From the NCBI GenBank assembly GCA_016288215.1, contig JAEEYQ010000051.1:28890-92889 (forward strand): a DNA stretch of 64,000 nucleotides. Direction: 5' to 3'. The notes under the pieces were generated by a model that saw only the letters and a program-made list of their open reading frames with translations, did not search any database and was not told where the DNA came from. The stretch comes from Lentisphaeria bacterium (GTDB lineage: Bacteria > Verrucomicrobiota > Lentisphaeria > Oligosphaerales > Oligosphaeraceae). A program made the position numbers and the translations under genes. Position 1 is the first letter of the stretch, and each line of letters starts with the position of its first letter. Positions 58,482 through 64,000 of the stretch are shown in pieces.

Positions 58482-59138
58482 ATGAACTCCCAAAACGGAA
58501 AAATCATCTGCTTCGACCTGGACGGAACCCTCATCGATTCCGTGGCCGACATCTGCACCGCCGTCAACCTGACGCGACAGCACTACGGGCTGGCCTTCCT
58601 GCCTCCCGACACCATTCGCAGCCACGTGGGCCACGGCGTCCGCCATCTGCTCACCAATTGTTTTCAGGATTGTGCGCAGCCGCCGGAACTGGAGGAGATG
58701 GTGGCTGTCCAACAAGAACTGTACAAAGCGCACACGCTGGACACGACTCATCTCTATCCCGGTGTACTGGAGGCACTTGCAGAACTTCGGGAGGAAGGCT
58801 ACGCCATGGGCATCATCTCCAACAAGCCCCAGCCGGTGTCGGAGATCGTCTGCGAAGGGCTTGGTCTAATGCCTTATCTAGACGTGATTTACGGCGGCGG
58901 GAGCTGTGAGCATCTCAAGCCCCATCCGGAAGCGCTGCTTCTCGCGATGAAGCGATGCCACTGCCAGCCGGAGGGCTCATGGATGGTGGGCGACCACAAG
59001 ACCGACTTGGGCGCCGCCCGCGCGGCCGGCCTCAAGGGCTGCTTCTGCACCTATGGATACGGCAGCCAAGGGGACCTCCCCGCAGACGCCGTCATCCCGC
59101 ATTTTTCAGAATTGCCAAACGTGATCCTTTGCAGGTAA
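58482..59138 (+). CDS. gph: HAD-superfamily phosphoglycolate phosphatase-like enzyme
   Basis: The 218-residue product has HAD motif I ICFDLDGTLIDSVADICTAV with the nucleophile Asp and its partner two residues later, motif II GIISNKPQP, Lys in HLKPHPEALLLAM (motif III), and motif IV MVGDHKTDLGAARAAG. The Gph cap pattern (YPGVLEALAELREEGYAMGI) fits phosphoglycolate phosphatase, which removes phosphate from 2-phosphoglycolate made during DNA repair; other sugar phosphates are possible. It begins seven bases after the previous stop. Confidence 0.83.
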   Translation: MNSQNGKIICFDLDGTLIDSVADICTAVNLTRQHYGLAFLPPDTIRSHVGHGVRHLLTNCFQDCAQPPELEEMVAVQQELYKAHTLDTTHLYPGVLEALAELREEGYAMGIISNKPQPVSEIVCEGLGLMPYLDVIYGGGSCEHLKPHPEALLLAMKRCHCQPEGSWMVGDHKTDLGAARAAGLKGCFCTYGYGSQGDLPADAVIPHFSELPNVILCR

Positions 59139-59177
59139 AGGACACGAAAAAAACAAACAACAAAAGAGAAGAAAAAC

Positions 59178-60401
59178 ATGACAATGAAAACATTCCAAAA
59201 AACAACACCACGTGAACAAACCGCCCTTCTGCTGGATTTTGAAAACCTGGTTCTTGGGCTGGAGAACAACTCCTCCGAGACGGAACGCGCCTTTTCCATT
59301 GCGGACACCATCGCTTTTCTGGAAAAGCACTACGGCCCCGTCGTCTATAGAAAGGCCTTCGCGGACTGGAGCAATCCCCTCTTCCGCAAATACGCTCCGG
59401 ACATGATGAGCTGCGGCGTGGAAATGCAGCATCTCATCAAAGTCGGCTATGGCAACAAGAGCGTCAACGACTCCTTCCTCATCCTTGAGGCCATGGATTG
59501 CGTCATCCACTATCCCGAAATCCGCACCTTCGTGTTGGGCACGGGCGACGCGGACTATCTGCCGCTGGTCAGCAAGCTGAAGGCCTCTGGCCGGAACGTG
59601 GTGGGTCTCGGCGCCTCGGGCACCATCTCTAACATCTTGATACAGAACTGCAACGAATATATCTTCGCCTCCAAGGACGAGCTGCAGATCCGCAGCAAGG
59701 GCGCCGTGGACAAGACCACCGTCGTGAACACGCTGCACCGCATTCTCGGCTCCGGCTCCATGCTGCTGAGCACCCTCGGAAACGCCCTCAAGGAGTCCCT
59801 GCCGGACTTCACCCCCAGCTCCATGGACTGCCCCGACCTCTCCACCTTCCTCCGCTCCATTCCGGAGCACATCCACTTCCTTGACACGGAAGAGGGCGTC
59901 CCCTCCCGCGTGGAATGGGTGGATGACGCCGTCACCGCCGCCATGACCTTCCCCGAATACATGCGCGCCACCCGCGGCTTCGTGGAGGACCCGCAGGCCA
60001 GAGAGGACATCCTGCACGACATCTACACCGTCGTCTGTGACTCCCAACGCTCCATCTCCAACCGCGACCTGCGGCAGAAGATCGACCCCGACCGCGTGCT
60101 CTCCGACAAGGCGTGGTACGGCACCATCTTCTCCCTCATCTACGGCAATGCCCTTTGGGAGCCGCCAGAAAGCGCCGACAAACCCCAGTCCTACCGCCGC
60201 ATCTGCCTCCACAGAGACTGCCAGGACGAAGACGATTTCCGCATGCGCTACTACTCCAGCCTCTTCCACAAGGCCTCCATCGAACGGGAGGACTTCGACG
60301 CCAAAAGCATCGCCAACCTCCTCTTCGCCGAAGACCCCGACGCCAACCTGCCCTTCTGCGAGCAGATCGCGGACGTCATCTACAGCCAGCGGACCCCATA
60401 G
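59178..60401 (+). CDS. NYN-domain (PIN-like) protein with probable OST-HTH/LOTUS domain
   Basis: The 407-residue product has an NYN nuclease-like fold in its first 180 residues: TALLLDFENLVLGLENNS with the first acidic site, then the FVLGTGDADYLPLVSKLKAS motif, GASGTISNILIQNCNEYI and conserved Asp in between (KSVNDSFLILEAMDCV). A middle region (about 180-245) with VNTLHRILGSGSMLLSTLG and SLPDFTPSSMDCPDLSTFLR resembles an OST-HTH/LOTUS RNA-binding domain. The C-terminal part is uncharacterised. NYN/LOTUS proteins are known as RNA-cleaving or regulatory factors, rarely described in PVC bacteria to my knowledge. Predicted role: RNA processing or decay. Confidence 0.75.
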   Translation: MTMKTFQKTTPREQTALLLDFENLVLGLENNSSETERAFSIADTIAFLEKHYGPVVYRKAFADWSNPLFRKYAPDMMSCGVEMQHLIKVGYGNKSVNDSFLILEAMDCVIHYPEIRTFVLGTGDADYLPLVSKLKASGRNVVGLGASGTISNILIQNCNEYIFASKDELQIRSKGAVDKTTVVNTLHRILGSGSMLLSTLGNALKESLPDFTPSSMDCPDLSTFLRSIPEHIHFLDTEEGVPSRVEWVDDAVTAAMTFPEYMRATRGFVEDPQAREDILHDIYTVVCDSQRSISNRDLRQKIDPDRVLSDKAWYGTIFSLIYGNALWEPPESADKPQSYRRICLHRDCQDEDDFRMRYYSSLFHKASIEREDFDAKSIANLLFAEDPDANLPFCEQIADVIYSQRTP

Positions 60402-60405
60402 CCCC

Positions 60406-60425
60406 CTATACCATATATAATATAA
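60406..60425 (+). promoter_or_regulatory. AT-rich near-palindrome upstream of the FKBP gene
   Basis: CTATACCATATATAATATAAGGA ends just before the ATG-proximal ribosome site of the FKBP gene at 60436. The core TATACCATAT is identical to 15922 and 41672. Confidence 0.55.
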
Positions 60426-60435
60426 GGAACACATC

Positions 60436-61326
60436 ATGGCACTTGACTTGAACGATTCCGCTCAGCGGATGGCATATTGCCTTGGCATCAACTTGGGCGC
60501 GGGCATCAACCGGCTGCCCTTCAAGCCGAATCTGGACGAATTCAAGAAGGGCTTCCATTGCATCTTCGCCAACGCCACCCCTGAAATCACCCAACAGCAA
60601 TTTCAGGAGTTTGGACAGAAGCTGAACGAGATGCTGCAGGACGCCAGCGGCGCGAAGGCCGAATTTGATCCGGAGACACAGAAGCGCTACAGCCAATGCC
60701 TTGGCATTCAAGTGGCCTTCACCTTCGGCGACGTTTCCCCTGAACTGCCAGAGGAGGCGGCCATGGCCGGCCTCACCACCGTGCTGAACCGCGAAAAGTT
60801 CCTCGTCTCCGAAGAGACGTTCAAGGCGACGATGAAAGAGGTGCAGGACTTGGTGAACAGCTCCCACGGCGGCTGCCATTGCGGCCATGACTGCGACGGC
60901 AGCTGCCACGGCGGCCACTCCCCCGAAGAGGCGGCCAAAAACCTCGCCGAAGGAGAGGCCTACATGGCCGAAAACGCAAAGAAGGACGGCGTTCAGACCC
61001 TTCAGAGCGGCCTCCAGATCGAGATTCTGGCGGCGGGGGACGCGATCCGCAAGCCCACCGCCGATTCCTCCGTCAAGGTTCACTACCGCGGCACCCTCAT
61101 CAACGGACAGGAGTTTGACTCCTCCTACGCACGGAACGAACCGCTGACCTTCAGCCTGAGCCAGGTCATCCCCGGCTGGACGGAAGGGCTGCAGCACATC
61201 GGCGTTGGCGGGAAGGCCCGCCTGTGCATTCCCTCCCATCTGGGCTACGGCGAGAGCGGCGCCGGCGGTCTCATCGGCCCCAACGCCACCCTGCTGTTCG
61301 AGGTGGAGCTTCTGGACATCCTGTGA
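60436..61326 (+). CDS. FKBP-type peptidyl-prolyl isomerase with His/Cys-rich linker
   Basis: The 296-residue product has two Mip/FkpA-like N-terminal repeats (RMAYCLGINLGAGINRL and RYSQCLGIQVAFTFGD) and an FKBP domain from about residue 186: VHYRGTLINGQEFDSSYARN, PLTFSLSQVIPGWTEGLQ, IGVGGKARLCIPSHLGYG and LLFEVELLDIL. Between them, residues 144-161 are HGGCHCGHDCDGSCHGGH: five His and four Cys in 18 residues, a likely metal site reminiscent of the SlyD tail. There is no signal peptide, so it should be cytoplasmic, unlike secreted Mip. It probably folds proteins or serves in metal handling (nickel, zinc or copper). Confidence 0.87.
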   Translation: MALDLNDSAQRMAYCLGINLGAGINRLPFKPNLDEFKKGFHCIFANATPEITQQQFQEFGQKLNEMLQDASGAKAEFDPETQKRYSQCLGIQVAFTFGDVSPELPEEAAMAGLTTVLNREKFLVSEETFKATMKEVQDLVNSSHGGCHCGHDCDGSCHGGHSPEEAAKNLAEGEAYMAENAKKDGVQTLQSGLQIEILAAGDAIRKPTADSSVKVHYRGTLINGQEFDSSYARNEPLTFSLSQVIPGWTEGLQHIGVGGKARLCIPSHLGYGESGAGGLIGPNATLLFEVELLDIL

Positions 61327-61398
61327 GGCGCTTCCCGTCTCCTGTCCAATACAGAAAGAGTCCACAGAAAACACGGAAGGACATAGAAGAAACTGATG

Positions 61399-61442
61399 TC
61401 AGCCTCCCTTTTGGCAAAACGCATTTTGCCAAAAGGGGCTGA
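61399..61442 (+). terminator. Long hairpin terminator after the FKBP gene
   Basis: TCAGCCTCCCTTTTGGCAAAA pairs with TTTTGCCAAAAGGGGCTGA around a CGCA loop (nearly 20 pairs), followed by T-rich text (GTGATTTTCTTG). It could end transcripts before folD. Confidence 0.8.
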
Positions 61443-61545
61443 GTGATTTTCTTGTCCTTTCTGTTTATTCCGTGGGCTTTAATGGGGCCCTGAATAGATA
61501 TCCATTCTATAAGTCATTTATAATCAATAGTTTAGCACAAATCCG

Positions 61546-62436
61546 ATGTCTGCGAAAATCATTGACGGAAAACTGGCGGCGGCCAATCTGCGCGCCGAAC
61601 TCAAAGCCAACATCGCCGAACTCAAGGCCCAAACCGGCCAAGTCCCCGGTCTGGCGGTCATCTTGGTGGGAGACGATCCCGCCTCCCAAAGCTATGTGAC
61701 CGCCAAGGAAAAGGCCTGCGCCGAAATCGGCATCCTCTCCGTTGACAACCGCCTGCCCGCCACCACCAGCCAGGACCAGCTCCTCGACCTCATCCATCGG
61801 CTGAACGACCGTCCGGACGTCCATGGGATTCTGGCTCAGCTGCCCCTTCCGCGGCATTTGGACGAGTCGCTGATCTGCCGCACCATCTCCCCTGAAAAGG
61901 ATGTGGACTGCTTTCATCCCGTCAATGTGGGCAAGCTGATGCTCGGCGAGGCGGGCTTCCTGCCCTGCACGCCCCATGGCATCGTCAAGTTGTTGGAAAT
62001 CAATGGCGTACAGACGGACGGCGCCCACGTGGTCGTTGTCGGCCGCAGCAACATCGTCGGCAAACCCATCGCCAACATGCTTCTGCAGAAGTGCCCCAAC
62101 GGCAACGCCACCGTCACCCTCTGTCACACCCACACCCGCAATCTGGCCGAATTCACCCGCCAAGCGGACATTCTCATCGCCGCCGCCGGAAGGCCCCACA
62201 CCATCAGCGCGGACATGGTCAAGGCGGGAGCGGTGGTCATCGATGTGGGCGTCAATCGGGTTCCGACGCCGGAACTCCCTCGGGGATATAGACTTGTGGG
62301 CGATGTGGATTTTGAGGCCGTCAAAGAGAAGGCCGCTCTCATCACGCCTGTTCCGGGCGGCGTCGGCCCCATGACCATCATCATGCTGCTGTACAACACA
62401 GTGTATTCCGCCCGGCGGCACATCTTGGGGGCATAG
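61546..62436 (+). CDS. folD: FolD, methylenetetrahydrofolate dehydrogenase/methenyl-THF cyclohydrolase
   Basis: Bifunctional one-carbon enzyme that converts 5,10-methylene-THF to 10-formyl-THF. The 296-residue length is usual. PGLAVILVGDDPASQSYVTA with the catalytic Lys in TAKEKACAEIG, VHGILAQLPLPRHLDESLIC, DVDCFHPVNVGKLMLGEAGF, PCTPHGIVKLLEINGV, VVGRSNIVGKPIANMLLQK (NADP loop) and TPVPGGVGPMTIIMLLYNT are all hallmarks. The rRNA methyltransferase gene begins three bases after its stop, so they are co-transcribed. Confidence 0.96.
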   Translation: MSAKIIDGKLAAANLRAELKANIAELKAQTGQVPGLAVILVGDDPASQSYVTAKEKACAEIGILSVDNRLPATTSQDQLLDLIHRLNDRPDVHGILAQLPLPRHLDESLICRTISPEKDVDCFHPVNVGKLMLGEAGFLPCTPHGIVKLLEINGVQTDGAHVVVVGRSNIVGKPIANMLLQKCPNGNATVTLCHTHTRNLAEFTRQADILIAAAGRPHTISADMVKAGAVVIDVGVNRVPTPELPRGYRLVGDVDFEAVKEKAALITPVPGGVGPMTIIMLLYNTVYSARRHILGA

Positions 62437-62438
62437 CC

Positions 62439-63815
62439 GTGGCAACGGGAGAACCCATACCCCTCCATCGTCTGGAGACCCACGGAACGGTCTGCGGGGC
62501 GGTCGTTGTCCATGTCCTTGGAGCGACGTTAGTTGAGAAACATCCCGCCGATCGGAGCTTGGCGGCGGTCCTGAAGGCTAACCACCAATTGGGTTCCCGT
62601 GACCGCCGTCTCATCAGCGAGACGCTCTTCGCGGTGCTGCGCTGGTGGGGTTGGCTGCGGCATCTGGCGCCGCAGGACATGGTGGCCGCCATCGGCACGG
62701 GCCGCGTCCCCGCCACCACCCTCTCCCAATGGGTTCCCCTCTTCGCCGCCGCCTGGCTTCTGGAATGTCGGGAGGAATTGCCCCCTGGTGTCCTCTTCTG
62801 GCTGCGACAGGCCGGCGTGGCCCCCGAAAAGCTGCCCTCCATTCCGCCAAACGCCCCCTTGCGGGACAGGCGGAAGCTCCTCCGCCCCTTCTTCTCCGCC
62901 AAAGGGACGCTGCCCCCTCTTCCAGAGGAGGCGCTCATCCCTTCGTGGGCCATAGAGAAGATAGCCTCCCCGCGCCCCCTGACGGAGCTGATCGACTGGC
63001 TGCAGCGACGTCCGCCCGTCTGGCTCCGCGCTCAAACCGCCAATACCGCCGCCCTGTGGGACGACTTGCAGCAAGAAGGTTTGCAAATCATTACACACCA
63101 ACAACTTGCAAATGCAGCAAAAGCCCAGTTCGCAGGCGTCAATCTGCGGCTACTGCCTGCTTTCTCCCGTGGGGAATTTGAGATTCAAGATCTTGCGTCC
63201 CAAGCTGTTGGATACATCTGCGCCCCCCAACCCGGATCCCGCTGGTGGGACGCCTGCGCCGGCGGCGGCGGCAAATCCCTTCATCTGGCTTGGCTCATGA
63301 ACCGCAAAGGCTCCCTGCTGGCCACCGACAACCGTGCCTACAAGCTTCAAGACCTGAAGCTCCGCGCCCGCCGTGCCCAATTCCCAAACATCCGCACAAA
63401 GGAATGGCTCGGCGTCCCCGTCCCCCGCTACAACGCCTCTTTCAATGGCGTTTTGGTGGACACCGCCTGCTCCTGCTCCGGAACCTGGCGGCGGAATCCG
63501 GACGCCCGCTGGACCACCTTCCCTCAAGATCTTCCCGAACTGACCGCCCTCCAGACGCAGCTTCTGACCAACGCCGCCGACGCCGTGGCCCCCGGCGGCA
63601 CCTTGGTCTACTCCACCTGCTCTCTCTTTCAGGAGGAGAACGACGCCATCGTCCAGGCCTTCCTCAATCAGCACCCCGACTTCGCCCTAACTCCCTTCGT
63701 CTGCCCCGTCACAGGACGCCAAACCGACGGCACCAACCAGCTTTGGCCATGGGACGGCGATTGCGACGCCATGTTCTGCGCCAAAATGACTCGCGCAACC
63801 CCCCTTAGGAATTAG
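62439..63815 (+). CDS. RsmB/NOP-family RNA cytosine methyltransferase
   Basis: SAM-dependent RNA (cytosine-C5) methyltransferase. The 458-residue product starts with GTG (62439), helped by GGGGGCATAGCC. The N-terminal part is NusB-like helices (ADRSLAAVLKANHQLGSRDR, then RLISETLFAVLRWWG). The catalytic half shows WWDACAGGGGKSLHLAW (SAM loop), LLATDNRAYKLQDLKLRARR, and NGVLVDTACSCSGTWRRNPD holding the two catalytic cysteines; YSTCSLFQEENDAIVQAFL is characteristic. It could be RsmB or a related 16S/23S or tRNA enzyme. The last residues PLRN and the stop come from an AATTAGR heptamer (CTT AGG AAT TAG). Confidence 0.88.
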   Translation: MATGEPIPLHRLETHGTVCGAVVVHVLGATLVEKHPADRSLAAVLKANHQLGSRDRRLISETLFAVLRWWGWLRHLAPQDMVAAIGTGRVPATTLSQWVPLFAAAWLLECREELPPGVLFWLRQAGVAPEKLPSIPPNAPLRDRRKLLRPFFSAKGTLPPLPEEALIPSWAIEKIASPRPLTELIDWLQRRPPVWLRAQTANTAALWDDLQQEGLQIITHQQLANAAKAQFAGVNLRLLPAFSRGEFEIQDLASQAVGYICAPQPGSRWWDACAGGGGKSLHLAWLMNRKGSLLATDNRAYKLQDLKLRARRAQFPNIRTKEWLGVPVPRYNASFNGVLVDTACSCSGTWRRNPDARWTTFPQDLPELTALQTQLLTNAADAVAPGGTLVYSTCSLFQEENDAIVQAFLNQHPDFALTPFVCPVTGRQTDGTNQLWPWDGDCDAMFCAKMTRATPLRN

Positions 63816-63852
63816 AAATTAGGGATTAGGAATTAGGAATTAGAAATTAGGA
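63806..63852. repeat. AATTAGR heptamer array after the RNA methyltransferase gene
   Basis: TTAGGAATTAGAAATTAGGG and on, seven units; the methyltransferase stop codon lies in the first full unit. Confidence 0.85.
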
Positions 63853-63879
63853 AGTTGTGTGGACTGGTGTGTCCCGCGC

Positions 63880-64000
63880 ACTTTTCACTCTTCACTTTTC
63901 ACTCTTCACTTTTCACTCTTCACTTTTCACTCTTCACTTTTCACTCTTCACTTTTCACTCTTCACTTTTCACTCTTCACTTTTCACTCTTCACTTTTCAC
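63880..64000. repeat. TTCACTY heptamer array (14-base period)
   Basis: TTTCACT and CTTCACT alternate perfectly, giving a 14-base period, for about 8.5 cycles, and run off the window's right edge. It is the cleanest array here and is the reverse complement of the family at 53554. Confidence 0.9.

Noticed and set aside
59106..60437. 443-codon frame on the minus strand opposite the NYN-domain gene
   Set aside because: Valine/glycine/aspartate-rich mirror frame; the + strand gene has clear motifs and a ribosome site.
63880..64000. Possible CRISPR array
   Set aside because: Units are seven or fourteen bases with no unique spacers, so it is a simple tandem repeat.
1..64000. tRNA or rRNA genes
   Set aside because: Looking for T-loop GTTCRAATC text and conserved rRNA segments gave nothing convincing; a covariance-model scan would be decisive.

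Overview
The window is a chromosomal segment with GC-rich, closely packed genes and strikingly AT-rich intergenic spacers. Everything was read by eye; no search was run. The protein set suggests a heterotrophic member of the PVC superphylum, most likely Kiritimatiellota, Lentisphaerota or a relative, perhaps from an animal gut. Supporting signs are two very large solute:sodium symporters with C-terminal extensions, several secreted glycoside-hydrolase-like proteins, TIM-barrel sugar isomerases, a Gfo/Idh oxidoreductase, Gram-negative envelope proteins (lipoproteins, an outer-membrane barrel) and expanded AAA-like/PD-(D/E)XK proteins. This placement is inference. No rRNA, tRNA, CRISPR array, prophage or replication origin was seen.

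Layout. 1-2192: 5' two thirds of recC, running off the left edge. 2708-11349: secreted glycosidase-like protein, murG, symporter, and a large discoidin-containing secreted protein. 11482-13019: an operon of a membrane-anchored coiled-coil protein, a 32-residue membrane peptide and a 48-residue lipoprotein. 13226-18218: prepilin peptidase, a divergent secreted protein, a hydroxypyruvate-isomerase-like protein, a GGQ release-factor-like protein, an amidohydrolase and a sugar isomerase/epimerase. 18484-22496: ilvE, an ECF sigma/anti-sigma pair with a secreted coiled-coil partner, and a GNAT acetyltransferase. 22714-26716: GHL10-like lipoprotein, second glycosidase-like protein, leucine-rich-repeat protein. 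26870-30296: tandem duplication of an AAA-like/PD-(D/E)XK gene. 30352-38951: zinc-ribbon/PH membrane protein, second symporter, tandem alpha/beta hydrolase, mfd. 39303-48856: outer-membrane protein, serC, U32 protein, stand-alone 5'-3' exonuclease, Gfo/Idh enzyme, HD hydrolase, SGNH hydrolase, tyrosine-phosphatase lipoprotein. 49085-50232: an IS200/RAYT-like Y1 transposase surrounded by REP-like palindromic repeats. 50303-53173: two secreted proteins, one with a zinc-protease HExxH motif. 53783-63815: one-carbon and housekeeping genes (homocysteine methyltransferase/MTHFR fusion, class II aldolase, folE, folD, an rRNA methyltransferase) with a glycosyltransferase-like membrane protein, a phosphatase, an NYN-domain protein and an FKBP isomerase.

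How the genes fit together. Secreted glycosidase-like proteins, symporters, isomerases, the oxidoreductase and the esterase-like hydrolase form a plausible toolkit for host or plant glycans. recC, mfd and the clamp-motif exonuclease serve DNA repair. The homocysteine methyltransferase/MTHFR, FolE and FolD genes serve folate and methionine metabolism.

The most unusual content is non-coding: arrays of heptamers (AATTAGR, TTCACTY and looser GCTAACT-like) and CTAG-dense arrays placed directly against stop or start codons, several families of clustered palindromes, and an AT-rich near-palindrome, TATACCATATTATA-like, upstream of many genes.
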